Below, in pieces: positions 1-9,595 of a DNA stretch of 64,000 nucleotides (positions are counted from its first letter, which is position 1; each line of letters begins with the position of its first letter). The stretch is from Linnemannia elongata (Eukaryota; Mortierellomycota; Mortierellomycetes; Mortierellales; Mortierellaceae). A program made the position numbers and the translations under genes. Under the pieces are notes generated by a model, which did not search any database, was not told the DNA's origin, and worked only from the letters and a program-made list of their open reading frames with translations. The DNA lies in contig JAXBDG010000007.1 of assembly GCA_036320915.1 (NCBI GenBank), positions 2,294,001 to 2,358,000 of the forward strand, in the 5' to 3' direction.

Positions 1-194
1 GTTCTGTGATACCTGGATAGATTGTACCAATTAAATTCGAGCTATCTGGTTACTCCATAACATCCAATGTCCCGCCACTGAACAGCCTCGTGTTGTGTCG
101 GCATCGATGGCGCCGTTCCTATAACGACGCAGATGTTGCTCTGCCCTGTCTGCAGTCAGCCCTTTAAGTCAAGTAAGAACCAGAACTCTAACTT

Positions 195-272
195 GGAAAA
201 TTACATGGGGTCAGAAAGTAGGAAAATTACATGGGGATAGAACATAGAAAAATTACATGGGGGCAGATCATA
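195..272. repeat. 26-bp tandem repeat, three units
   Basis: Three consecutive 26-bp units start at 195, 221 and 247, each beginning with GGAAAATTACATGGGG or a one-base variant. They lie just upstream of the broken LRR gene. The rest of 1-299 shows no convincing coding sequence. A related AAAATAACATGG motif recurs inside the dispersed repeats near 9290 and 11980, which may be coincidence. Confidence 0.8.
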
Positions 273-299
273 TAAAAAACGACCATTTTAGATACCGTA

Positions 300-1937
300 A
301 TGGCTGGAGGAGGTGTCGATCACGATTTGATGTCACTCCATTCGGCGGGACACTTTGACGATGGATTCGTCCCGCCAAATCCTTCCAGGAAAGCCACTAA
401 CATCAGGACCGCCACTACCACGTCTTCCACTGCCGTTGCTCCCGAACCATCCGACAAAAAGCTTCTACACCACCTTCTCGCGCGATGCCCCAACCTGCAG
501 TCACTGGAACTTCGCACTTGGGATGACGACGACAGCGAGGAAAATCGGGCATTCTGGAAGGCAATTGCGACCGACGTTGTGCCCCGACTCCAGGAATTAT
601 GCGTCAACCGTTTTAATATCGCCCACTATACCCGGACATCCCCTTTCACCGTGCCGCTGCTGCTTGCTCACTGCTCGTCAAAGATGTAGACCCTCAAGTT
701 GGAGGTATTTGCACCTCTTTCCCCATTGTCGTCACCTATACGCAAGGCCCGCAGGGGCAGGAACATCGAAGTACCCGATCCCGAGCCAGACATGGATGAT
801 TCGCCGTTGACAGGTATCAAGGAATTGAGTGTCGTGTCAAAGCATGAGGCACCGTATCCTCCTTCATGGCTTCATTTCTTGACACGATGTGTGAACCTCG
901 AGCGTCTTGAAGTCACCAGGATCTTGCCAGGCTGGTACGGAGCCCTGCGTGGATGTGTGAACCTCCGAAGCTTAGCGGTTCATGAAGTCAGTACTGCATG
1001 CGTTCAGTTCATAGCTGATGCCCTGAGGAGCAGTTTCCTCCTCCTTGACGAGATTGAGATCCTGCAGGACTATGATAACTCGGAGAAAGGAGCAGTGGCG
1101 GATATGATTTCGGCTTGCCGGGCCGGGTGGAAACTGGTTATCATTCCTACGCTGGATACCGTTGCTGCCGGGGCTTTGGTCATGCATTGTCCTACTCTGG
1201 AGAGGTTGGAGCTCAAGAGATCTGCCGGTCTGACGAGTTTGCAGATGCAGCAGATCTTGTCGACCAGTCCACGCCTTACGATCTTTGATACAATGTATGA
1301 GAACGGAGATGAAATGGAAGGAGATTGGATCCCGCCGGTGGTGACCAAGTTTGCAGTTCAGGACTTTATCGATCTCGACCCTAATACCAAGACTCTCAAA
1401 CCCTGGGCATGTGAGTCTACGCTGAAGGTCTTTGCGGCCAAGCTTACCGGGATCCCACGACCAGATATCACTGAGAACTTCCTCGGACTTCCTCGTCAAC
1501 GCAAACTTCAAGAAACCCATCCGGGTCAGAGTCAAGAGCTCCAGGGACGAGTCTACGAGCGTTTCGCAAGATTCGCACACCTGGAAGAACTGAAACTGGG
1601 CCATGATGATCGTGATTGGGAAAACGAAGACAACTATGTCGAAGACGCGTATAGGGATACGGTGTACAACGACGTGGATTTCCAGTACGAGTGCATGGAC
1701 CTTACGCTCAAGAGCGGTCTGGGTTTGTTGGAGGGGTTGAAAGATATGAAGACGATCTGTTTTATGCGGATGGCGACTAGGGTTGGAAGGGAAGAGATCA
1801 AGTGGATGGTGAAGAGTTGGCCCCAACTAGAGTATATTTCGGGATTAGATGTGGAGGACACGGAGGAGGAAGCTGCGGAATGGTTGAAGGAGAAGCATCC
1901 AGATATTACCATTGTTCCCTACACTATTGACTATTGA
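300..1937 (+). pseudogene. F-box/LRR-type protein, disrupted by an in-frame stop
   Basis: Two open segments, 300-686 and 690-1937, lie in the same frame and are separated only by a TAG codon at 687-689. Read through, they give one protein of about 545 residues with irregular leucine-rich repeats (for example CPNLQSLELRTW near the start and CVNLERLEVTRI and CPTLERLELKRS later). This is the style of the LRR half of fungal F-box proteins. No F-box is seen at the N terminus, so the gene is also probably 5' truncated or has an upstream exon not recognised in 1-299. The C-terminal part resembles the other F-box genes here (an acidic 'E-hxWMVKSWPQLE' segment near the end). A sequencing error or rare readthrough at the TAG cannot be excluded. 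Confidence 0.65.
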
Positions 1938-2010
1938 TGGTTTGCTTTTCCTGGGATTGTAAATTACCTGATAAATAATTCTTTAAGCGGTGCAGAAAAG
2001 CGGTTCAATA

Positions 2011-2012
<2 letters not shown>

Positions 2013-2049
<37 letters not shown>

Positions 2050-2067
2050 GATGTCGTGGTTTTTATT
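2013..2067 (-). terminator. AATAAA signal followed by a 36-nt oligo(A) tract
   Basis: On the minus strand, about 40 nt past the stop codon of the F-box gene at 2107-3639, there is a perfect AATAAA (2067-2062). An uninterrupted run of 36 A follows (2048-2013). The order stop, AATAAA, short gap, long A tract is what a reverse-transcribed mRNA would leave behind. It could instead be an ordinary polyadenylation signal next to a chance homopolymer, since such runs are frequent in this window. Confidence 0.55.
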
Positions 2068-2106
2068 TCTATTGATCGTTCCTGAACTCATCCCCTCCTT
2101 AACCTC

Positions 2107-3639
2107 CTACAAATCAAACCCAAGGTTCTTAGCAAATCGCTTTAACTCCTCACACTTCTTCCAACCCCTCGAAAACGTACCTCCAACTTGCTCTAACGCC
2201 GGCAAGTTCTCCTTCAACCACACAAGCTCATCCACCCCCATATTCTTCTGCGCCGCATTCTCAAACGCAATCGCCCTCAACCTCTTCAACAGCACCAGTC
2301 GCTCCAATCCCAGTCCCAACTTCCACTGCAGCGGATATGCGGCTTCTGGTACGACATCTATCTCACCCCCCGAAAGGCAAGGGGTTTGACTGAAATAACA
2401 CGTCTCGAGCTGCGACATCTCCGAGAGTCGACGGAATGCTATGTCATTCGAACTCTCGGTCTCGGTCACGAAAAAAACTTCAAGGTTCTTCAAGCCATGA
2501 CAGATCCAGGGATCAACAATATCCTCGGCGTTGATGATCACAGCTCGGAAATCCTCCAAGTGCACGCATTGCTGTAATGCATTCAGCGCCATAGAGCTCG
2601 TAAAGTCGTACGTTTTCGACATGTTCAGGACCCGGATGCTGGCAAAGTGTCGGTCCTGAAGAATAAGGAATGCCTCCTGTCCAAACCCGAAAGTCTCTAG
2701 GGTGAAACGGCGTAGAGGAGGCAAGAAGGCAAGCATGATCGCAAGGTTCACGTCATACTCATGGGTCAACTCTGTCAGTGACAGGTCGTCCAGATTCGGC
2801 CATGTCTTTCGCTCCATGACTTGTGCCCAAGCCTCAACCGGGAAGGATGCATAGAAGAGTTCCCAATGCAGCTTGGTCAAGTTGGGACACTGCTTGAACC
2901 AGTCGACGTACAAACCCGGGTGAAAGTCCTCCGAGTGTAAGTCGGCAGCTTGGAACACAAGTCTCTTCAGTCGAGGGAAGGAAAGAGTCGGTAAGAGCTC
3001 CGAGACATTCATCTCCTTACCCTTGCATTCAATCTCCTCAAACCGCGTACACGCCCTCCAAAAAGAATCGACGACATCGGCCCCCTTGAGCTCCTGGATA
3101 TCCATCAGCTGAAGACTTATCGGGTCCTGCAGCGTCGAGTAGATGGTCTCCCAAAAGTCACTTGGAGGTCGAGCGTACCCAACATGGATACAGAGTTCCT
3201 TGATATTCGGGTTCCGCCGCACAAGTTCCGCATTGTTGACTTGCTGCTCCGCCAACATTGCATCCTTTGCCTTATCGTCCAGCGACGAGTAATCCCCATC
3301 GTGGGAAAGTCTAAGTTTGTGCAGCCGTGGGAACGCAATTTGATAGTACTCTGGTTGGAAGGGTCCAAAGAGACTGAGAGACCGCACGAACCTGGCGTAT
3401 TGGTTCAACCTTCTCGCAGATATGCGCACGTCCTTGCAAGGACGGTAGGTCCTGTTCACGTTGCAGCGGTAATTGGGAAAGTCTGACTCAAGGCTGATCT
3501 CCTTCCAGAAAAGGGCGAGTAGTGATGAGGACTGGGAGAGTTGGCGGCAGGAGCTGATTAGTTGGGTAAGATCTCTTTTCGAGAGGGAAGATGCGATGAT
3601 GGCGAGGAGTTCCTCGTGGAGATCGATTAGTCCTGTCAT
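2107..3639 (-). CDS. F-box protein with degenerate LRRs
   Basis: A 510-residue single-exon protein. Residues about 4-45 form an F-box (LHEELLAIIASSLSKRDLTQ, then SSCRQLSQSSSLLALFWKEI). The rest is a solenoid of irregular leucine-rich repeats such as CPNLTKLHWELF and CVHLEDFRAVII. F-box proteins bind Skp1 and bring substrates to SCF ubiquitin ligases, usually through the LRR part; the substrate here is unknown. It is a close paralogue of the genes at 3788-5359 and 7565-9169 (shared 'ES/QSDFPHY/N' after the F-box and 'LSLxGPFxxEYYxI' next), all on the same strand. The start is the first ATG of the F-box. A pyrimidine-rich tract (minus strand) including an 18-nt T run lies about 50 bp upstream. 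The 3' flank carries AATAAA and a long A tract. Confidence 0.88.
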   Translation of the reverse strand: MTGLIDLHEELLAIIASSLSKRDLTQLISSCRQLSQSSSLLALFWKEISLESDFPNYRCNVNRTYRPCKDVRISARRLNQYARFVRSLSLFGPFQPEYYQIAFPRLHKLRLSHDGDYSSLDDKAKDAMLAEQQVNNAELVRRNPNIKELCIHVGYARPPSDFWETIYSTLQDPISLQLMDIQELKGADVVDSFWRACTRFEEIECKGKEMNVSELLPTLSFPRLKRLVFQAADLHSEDFHPGLYVDWFKQCPNLTKLHWELFYASFPVEAWAQVMERKTWPNLDDLSLTELTHEYDVNLAIMLAFLPPLRRFTLETFGFGQEAFLILQDRHFASIRVLNMSKTYDFTSSMALNALQQCVHLEDFRAVIINAEDIVDPWICHGLKNLEVFFVTETESSNDIAFRRLSEMSQLETCYFSQTPCLSGGEIDVVPEAAYPLQWKLGLGLERLVLLKRLRAIAFENAAQKNMGVDELVWLKENLPALEQVGGTFSRGWKKCEELKRFAKNLGFDL

Positions 3640-3787
3640 AGGCTGTCTTTGTCGCAGTTAGTGTGAATTGCGGGGAAAGCAAGAGGAGGTAAAAAAAAAA
3701 AAAAAAAAGGAACCGAGAAAAAAAAGAAGGGTTGCGAAACACCTCATTTTATTTATTTTGCCTTTAAAAAGGCAATTTCAGAATAAT

Positions 3788-5359
3788 TCAATGACTGTGA
3801 CGTTTGATATCAACGTGCAAAACGCCTCGTCGTCCAAGAACATTTGCCAACTTCTCCTGTCGCCCAGCATCCAAGCAAAGTCTTCCCTTCACCTCCTCTA
3901 ATGCTAACAAATTCTCGGCAGTCCACTCCACATCCTCGTTTGTCAACGTCGCCTGCACAACATCCCCAAGCGAGACAGTCCTGAGTTTCGTCAGCGTCGA
4001 TAATTGACGCAGTCCATGTTCCAGATTCCAGGGCAACGGGCGCGTACCTGCTGGCAAAACGTATAGTTTCAGCTCATCCATACCAAGATCCAGATCCTCC
4101 AGTTTGGTCAACCTCGAGAGCGCCTCAAACGCTGCCTTGCTGGATGTTTCCGTGCCAGAGACAATTATCGTCGCTAGCCGTTTCAATCCCAAGCAAACCC
4201 AGGGTCGCTCCTCGTTGTCGATATCCTGGGCGGTGATGATCCCTCCGTAAAACGTTTCCAAGTGAACGCACTCCTGTAGGACATCCAGCGCCATCCGGCT
4301 GGTGAAATCGTCGATATCAGCCAAATCCAGAACGCTGACAGTGTCGAACAGTCGCGCACGAAGGATGTTGAAAGTCAAAGGCCCAAAATTGTTTGCTCGT
4401 AGTCGAAAGGAGCGCAGAGGTGGTAAATGGGCCAACGTCGCCGCAAAAGCATGGTCCTGTTGACCCACCCTCTCCAGAGACAAGTCGTCCAAACTTGGCC
4501 ACGTTCCTTGCTCCAAAGCTTTCGCAAATTCGTTCGCGGGGAATCCGAACGAGTCAAACGTCCAATTCAGTTGCGTCAGGCAAGGGCACTGCCGGAGCCA
4601 AGCAAGTTGCGATTGAGTGTTAAAGCCCATCTGGAACTTGACGGTAGATTGAAGCGATATCCGTGAAAGTCGAGGGAATGAGAGTTGGGACAGGAAGGGT
4701 GTGGAGTCCATGTTTTTGGCTCTGAAATAGATCTTCTCGAACAAGCTGCATGCTTTCCAGAATGCATCGAGGGTCTCGCCCTTGGTGTGGCTCAAGCCCG
4801 CGACGATGAGCCGAGTTGGGTTAGTGAGTGTCTTCGAAATAGCATCCCAAAAGTCAGCCGTGGGTTGAGGCTCGCATATCTGCATTCGGATGTCCTTGAT
4901 GGTCGGGTTCTGTCGAATAAGTGCTGCTCTATAGTGACTCTGCTCTGCTCGCATTGAAGTGTCAAGTGCGTAGTCGAACGTCGCCTGGGAGTCGTTGAAG
5001 GGGGCGTGATAGCTGGTGTCGAGGTATAGTCCAAGTATATGAAGGTGTGGGAAGACGATAGTGTGGTACTCTTGGGGGAAGGGACCGTGGAGGCTGAGGT
5101 GTTGAACAAGAGGAGCGTGCAATTCTAGTCTGGCACTTGCGATGATGGGTCTGTCAGGAGGAATGTCGACCCTGTCGCCATAGAATGGGAATTTGAAGTG
5201 AGGAAAGTCGGACTGGATGTAGACTGCCTTCCAGAGTTGGCTGAGGAGCGCTTGGTATAGGCTACGACAGGTGGTTGCCAGTCGGAGGCGAGCTTTCCTG
5301 TCGAGGTAGTCCGCGATTGAGGAGATGATCTCGGTTGGAAGAGTGATGATTCCTGTCAT
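3788..5359 (-). CDS. F-box protein with degenerate LRRs
   Basis: A 523-residue single-exon protein, paralogous to its neighbours at 2107 and 7565. The open frame extends upstream to 5398, but the ATG at 5359 (MTGIITLPTEIISSIADYL) aligns with the starts of both paralogues and is preferred. The F-box spans residues about 4-45 (LPTEIISSIADYLDRKARLR, ATTCRSLYQALLSQLWKAV). The remainder is an LRR-like solenoid with repeats such as CPCLTQLNWTFDSF and LTKLEDLDLGMDEL. Predicted role: substrate adaptor of an SCF ubiquitin ligase, substrate unknown. The reading frame is intact. The tandem same-strand arrangement suggests local duplication. Confidence 0.88.
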   Translation of the reverse strand: MTGIITLPTEIISSIADYLDRKARLRLATTCRSLYQALLSQLWKAVYIQSDFPHFKFPFYGDRVDIPPDRPIIASARLELHAPLVQHLSLHGPFPQEYHTIVFPHLHILGLYLDTSYHAPFNDSQATFDYALDTSMRAEQSHYRAALIRQNPTIKDIRMQICEPQPTADFWDAISKTLTNPTRLIVAGLSHTKGETLDAFWKACSLFEKIYFRAKNMDSTPFLSQLSFPRLSRISLQSTVKFQMGFNTQSQLAWLRQCPCLTQLNWTFDSFGFPANEFAKALEQGTWPSLDDLSLERVGQQDHAFAATLAHLPPLRSFRLRANNFGPLTFNILRARLFDTVSVLDLADIDDFTSRMALDVLQECVHLETFYGGIITAQDIDNEERPWVCLGLKRLATIIVSGTETSSKAAFEALSRLTKLEDLDLGMDELKLYVLPAGTRPLPWNLEHGLRQLSTLTKLRTVSLGDVVQATLTNEDVEWTAENLLALEEVKGRLCLDAGRQEKLANVLGRRGVLHVDIKRHSH

Positions 5360-5571
5360 GATGTATACTTTTATTGGTTTGCTTGAATGAAAAAGCAAAA
5401 GAAATGAGAAATAAAAAGAGGAAGCTGAAATTTATGTTTTCTAAGAGGGTGGTTTTGATGTATACTGATAAAATACAATGGTGACCATTTATTTTCACCC
5501 AAGGAGTGATCGACGGTCGATAGGAGGTCGATCCCCTTCCAGGCACCATCACCCCCCTCTACTCCTGGTCT

Positions 5572-5605
<34 letters not shown>

Positions 5606-5866
5606 TCAAGGTGCACATGGTTTGAAGCTGGGTTCGGAGCATGGATTGAGGCGTCTATTGGCAGCAAAGCATAGACAGGAACGACTGAGTGACCATCGTG
5701 GCAGGTGCCAGGTCCAACTTTATTTTTTGTTCTCTGCTCTTTTTTTTTTTTTATTTCCTTCTCTTTTGCCTTCTCTCCTTCTTTATCAGCCTGTTCACAC
5801 TATCCCTTTCTTTCCCTCTCTTTCTCTTCCCTTATTTCCCATACACATAAACACAAACCGAGCGCG

Positions 5867-5898
5867 CACACTCACACACACACCCACGCGCGCGCATC
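5867..5898 (+). promoter_or_regulatory. CA/CG-rich simple repeat at the zinc-finger gene start
   Basis: An ACACAC...CGCGCG simple-sequence tract ends directly at the ATG of the zinc-finger gene. Further upstream (5700-5850) is a strongly pyrimidine-rich region and a 28-nt T run at 5575-5602, located between two divergent genes. Such CT-rich and poly(dT) stretches are typical of fungal promoters. No specific factor site is claimed. Confidence 0.4.
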
Positions 5899-6726
5899 AT
5901 GAAACGAACAATAGAACAGCCCTCAACAGCCCATGCACCTCCAACAAAAAAGAGGCCCGACTTCATCCCTAGAGCCGGCAACCCCCCTTCTCCACCCCCA
6001 GGCGTCGCAGCGGAGATGTGCAGCTTTGACATCTGCAGCAAACGACTCACCGAGAACGATACCAAGAAACTGGCTGATCACGACCGGTCATTCCACAAAA
6101 GACATGCCGTCCATGTCATCCTCTCTTCCCGGGGAGCAGGAGGACCATCAGTGCAGCAACAGACGATAGAGCGACACGTCTCGGGTTACTACTTCTGCCC
6201 CCACCGACCATGCATTGTCCAAACCAACAGCAGTAGTAACGGTGGAAGTAGCAGTAGCAACAACAACAACAACAGCAACTACGGACCTTTCAGATGCTAC
6301 AACAAGGACAGTTTTATCACGCACTGCCGTAGGGCTCACGGACTCGAGGTGCAAAAACTTTACAACCCTCTTGCTGCTGATCCACCTTTTCTGTCGATGT
6401 CGTCCACGTCCTCGGCTGCCGCTGCCGCTGTTGCTGCAGTTACAGGTGGTTCCAACCGTTTCAACCCATTGACCCTGGAAGAAGGAGGAGGGATCGCGCC
6501 TTTGCTCCCCACAGGCTCGACGACGGATAATCTGCTTCTGCAGTTGTTGCTGGCTGTGGACGACATCAAGACCGCGATCAACAACCAATCAAAGACGATC
6601 ACCAAGGCGATCAACAAACAATCTGCGGCGATCACGGCGGCGATCAATGAACAGACAGAGGTCCTCAGGGAACACACGGCGGCAATCAACAATCATACGG
6701 CGGCGATTAATGATCAGTATGAATAG
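5899..6726 (+). CDS. C2H2-like zinc-finger protein with C-terminal AINxQ coiled-coil repeats
   Basis: A 275-residue protein. After a basic proline-rich N terminus (TKKRPDF, a possible nuclear signal) come two zinc-finger-like motifs. The first is C-x4-C-x14-H-x4-H (CSFDIC ... HDRSFH, residues about 41-66). The second has C-x4-C at CPHRPC, a Ser/Asn-rich insert of about 30 residues, and H-x4-H at HCRRAH. An Ala/Ser tract follows. The last 60 residues are a regular array of AIN-x-Q/H-x3 units (TKAINKQSAAITAAINEQTE) predicted to be a coiled coil for oligomerisation. Probable DNA- or RNA-binding nuclear protein; no exact family recognised. It is divergent from the F-box gene at 3788. The stop is clear and the frame intact. 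Confidence 0.7.
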   Translation: MKRTIEQPSTAHAPPTKKRPDFIPRAGNPPSPPPGVAAEMCSFDICSKRLTENDTKKLADHDRSFHKRHAVHVILSSRGAGGPSVQQQTIERHVSGYYFCPHRPCIVQTNSSSNGGSSSSNNNNNSNYGPFRCYNKDSFITHCRRAHGLEVQKLYNPLAADPPFLSMSSTSSAAAAAVAAVTGGSNRFNPLTLEEGGGIAPLLPTGSTTDNLLLQLLLAVDDIKTAINNQSKTITKAINKQSAAITAAINEQTEVLREHTAAINNHTAAINDQYE

Positions 6727-7564
6727 AGGCAGCGGCGATAACAGCAAACCAACGGGAACAGCATCACGCGTTATTGGATGGGTTACCAAAGCAGCAGGAG
6801 AACATCTTGCACTTCACGTTCACTATCCATATACTCTCCTTTACCCAAAACCGAGTTTCGTAAGTCTTGCTCTTCTTTCGTTTTTTGTTTGTAGAATGTT
6901 GTTGTGCGCATTTTATTTCATGTTCTAATTAATGTGACATCCACGTTTACATCTAGTGAACCTAATGACACAAGAGTAACGAGAGTGGACTTTCAAAGCG
7001 CGCCTTTTGTTTTTTTTTTCTCGGACGCGACAACAACGACTTTTCTCGATCTTCTCTACCCCACCAGAGATACTCTACCATTGACAACAACAGCAACAAC
7101 GAATGAGGCCATCGAAGCACATGTGTTGGGATCGGGGACAGTTCCCCTTACTTCTTTTCCCATTGAACTCTCTCTTTTTTTTTTTTTTTTTTTTTTCTCT
7201 CGACTTGTTTCTCTTGACTTTAATGTAATTCTCACACTCAACTGTATTTTTCTTTTCGTCTTGCTACATTTTCTTCCTTGCACTTTTTCTCATTGCTTCT
7301 CTCTTCACTCCCTTTTTTCTAACATTTCATCCCCCTTGTTTCTTCACGTCTCCTTCTACACTCACAACAATGGCATTTAGCAAAAATAAAAAAATAAAAG
7401 GAACGCGTAACAAAAACAGAAAAACACAACTTTATTACATTGCATTGTATGTGATCCGAGGGTGAGGGCTATATCCACACCAATATAAGCTCTAAATCAT
7501 CGTCACCCATTTCATTAACTAACCCTGGTCCACTTTTCCATACCCTCCACCCCTTCACCACTTC
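6727..7564. other. Intergenic, low-complexity
   Basis: About 840 bp with T-rich and CT-rich sequence, including a 22-nt T run at 7175-7196. The open frames here are low-complexity Phe/Ser-rich and show no family resemblance, so no gene is called. Confidence 0.6.
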
Positions 7565-9169
7565 CTATACTGCAGTATATGGTCCTTTGTACAATATCTC
7601 TGCCATTTGCAAGATATTCAAGGCCGCCTGCTCAACTTTCATACCTCCCAACCCCCTAACTTCGTCAAGCATCGACCAATTGCTCACCATCCACTTTACA
7701 TCCTCCTCCACCAATCTTTGCTCGGTTCCCTCTAACGACAAACTTCTCAGCTTCTTGAGCGTCGCAAGACGACTCAGACCACGCTCCAATTTCCACCTCA
7801 GGGACCACGAACCATCATCATGGTCAACAAAAGCTGAAGGAACAGAAAAAGAATATGCAAAATAACGAACGTCCGCTATCCCCATGTTCTTATGCCCAAC
7901 ATCCAAGTACTCCAGGTTGATCAACCGTGAAAGAGCCTCGAAAGCCTTGTCGTCCGTGACATCCGACTTGCACCAGATGATTGACTTTAGTCGCTTCAGT
8001 CCTAGGCACGCCCACGGTCGTGCCTTCAAGTCGATATCGTCGGCACAGATGAAAAACGTCCTGAACTCTTCTAGATGCACACAACTCTCCAAAACGCCCA
8101 ATGCCATCTGACTTGTGAAGCGAGGACTCCTTGCCATATCCAGCACTCTGACATTATCGTACAGTCGCTCGCGGAGGGTCCCTGCAGTAAGTGGACCAAG
8201 TTTAGATGAACGCAACTGAAAGCGGCGCAGGGGCGGTAGATGAGCCAATCTCCTCGCAAGCATCTCGTCCTCTTCATCCAGCCATTCCAGGCCCAGATCT
8301 TCCAGTCTCGGCCATACCTTTTGCTCTAGTGCCTCTGCAAACTTATCCATCGAAGACTCGTATGAGGCAAATCTCCAGTTTATCCTAGTCAAGTTGGGGC
8401 ACCGTCGAAGCCAAGCCAGCTGATGTCCTGTATCGAAGCCAAGCGGACGCGCCAGGTCGAGCGAAATCCGCTTGAGGCGGGAGAAGGAAAGCTCTTTTAG
8501 AATTGGTGGCAGTCGCATGTATGTCGTGTCCCGAATATCAATCTCTTCAAATAGGTCGCACGCTTTCCAGAACGCGTCCAAGATATCGCCACTGGTTTGT
8601 GCCAACCCCCTTACATGCAGACGAGCTGGGGTGGTGAGAATTGTCGAGATGGCGTTCCAAAACTCTGGTGGAGGTTGTGGTGGAGCAACGATCAATTGAA
8701 GATCCTTTATGGTTGAGTTGAGGCGTATGAAGTTTGCGCCATTGGTGTGTTCCTCAGCTCTCATAACGGCGTCAAGAACGCTGTCGCAAGTGTCCCTCTT
8801 GTCACAGGGGGCATGGTATGAGGTATCGTAGTGGAGCACCAGGCTGTGAAGTCGAGGATATTTGATAGAGTAGTATTCTTGGCGGAAAGGGCCACGAAGG
8901 TTGAGAGTGTGGACGAGATGTGAGTGTTGTTGGAGTCGACTGGGTGTGATGATGGGTCTGACAGGTGCGATGTCGGTCAGAACTTTATGCGGGTGTTGGA
9001 GATTGTAATGAGGAAAGTCTGATTCCATAGTGATGGTCCTCCAGAGGCAGCGGTCGAGGGACTTGTAGAGACTGCGAGAAGTGCTGGCGAGTAGGGCGCG
9101 TTGTCTCCTATCAAGGTAGTCAGCGATCATCATGATCAGTTCCTGAGGCAGATCAGTGATTCCTGCCAT
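7565..9169 (-). CDS. F-box protein with degenerate LRRs
   Basis: A 534-residue single-exon protein, third member of the minus-strand F-box group. The F-box is at residues about 5-47 (LPQELIMMIADYLDRRQRAL, STSRSLYKSLDRCLWRTI). LRR-like segments include CPNLTRINWRFASY, CVHLEEFRTFFICA and LINLEYLDVGHKNM. It is closer to the 3788 gene than to the 2107 gene (shared 'HAPCD/FN' and 'APPQPPPEFW/EPQPTADFW' segments), consistent with successive duplications. Expected to act as an SCF ubiquitin-ligase adaptor. The ATG at 9169 matches the paralogues. Just upstream, TAGAATCGAATAAAG is tandemly duplicated (about 9187-9215). Confidence 0.88.
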   Translation of the reverse strand: MAGITDLPQELIMMIADYLDRRQRALLASTSRSLYKSLDRCLWRTITMESDFPHYNLQHPHKVLTDIAPVRPIITPSRLQQHSHLVHTLNLRGPFRQEYYSIKYPRLHSLVLHYDTSYHAPCDKRDTCDSVLDAVMRAEEHTNGANFIRLNSTIKDLQLIVAPPQPPPEFWNAISTILTTPARLHVRGLAQTSGDILDAFWKACDLFEEIDIRDTTYMRLPPILKELSFSRLKRISLDLARPLGFDTGHQLAWLRRCPNLTRINWRFASYESSMDKFAEALEQKVWPRLEDLGLEWLDEEDEMLARRLAHLPPLRRFQLRSSKLGPLTAGTLRERLYDNVRVLDMARSPRFTSQMALGVLESCVHLEEFRTFFICADDIDLKARPWACLGLKRLKSIIWCKSDVTDDKAFEALSRLINLEYLDVGHKNMGIADVRYFAYSFSVPSAFVDHDDGSWSLRWKLERGLSRLATLKKLRSLSLEGTEQRLVEEDVKWMVSNWSMLDEVRGLGGMKVEQAALNILQMAEILYKGPYTAV

Positions 9170-9269
9170 GGTCGTTGTCCTGTAAGTAGAATCGAATAAA
9201 GTAGAATCGAATAAAGGAGAACGAAAGAGAAAAAAAAGGATAAAGGGGAAAGGGCGGCCTGATGTGTCA

Positions 9270-9595
9270 ATACATCTGGGGAGATTTGGAAAAATAACAT
9301 GGTGTGGGAGTTTCCCTTAGAGACAGTCACTCTTCACCTCAGGTGATGGTTCCTGAAGAACGCCACCAATATAATTAAGCTCGCGTAGACGCCGTGATCG
9401 ATCAGACAACGGGTCGATCTCACATCTCTGGGTGTTACAAGACCTGTCAATCTGGCAAAGGACGGCTGTAAAAAAAAAATACTTTGTAAGGCGACTCCCT
9501 CTTAAACCGCCATCCTTTGCATACCTGACCGTCAACGTTTGCGTTCTTCAACAAATCTCCCCACAGATATAACAATATTGTAACGGGCGACTTCC
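9270..9595. repeat. Dispersed repeat, copy 1
   Basis: About 320 bp that align imperfectly with 11955-12235. Shared blocks in order include AAAAATAACATGGTGTGGG, CAGGTGATGGTTCCTGA, ATATAATTAAGC versus TTTAATTAAGC, ATCAGACAACG, a CAATCTGGCAAAGGACGGC block and a terminal AGATAT-AATAT motif. It has no coding content and is probably a decayed transposable-element fragment or solo LTR of unknown class. Each copy carries indels relative to the other. Confidence 0.6.

Noticed and set aside
972..1826. 284-codon minus-strand frame
   Set aside because: Shadow of the plus-strand LRR gene; the plus-strand frame has clear leucine-rich repeats.
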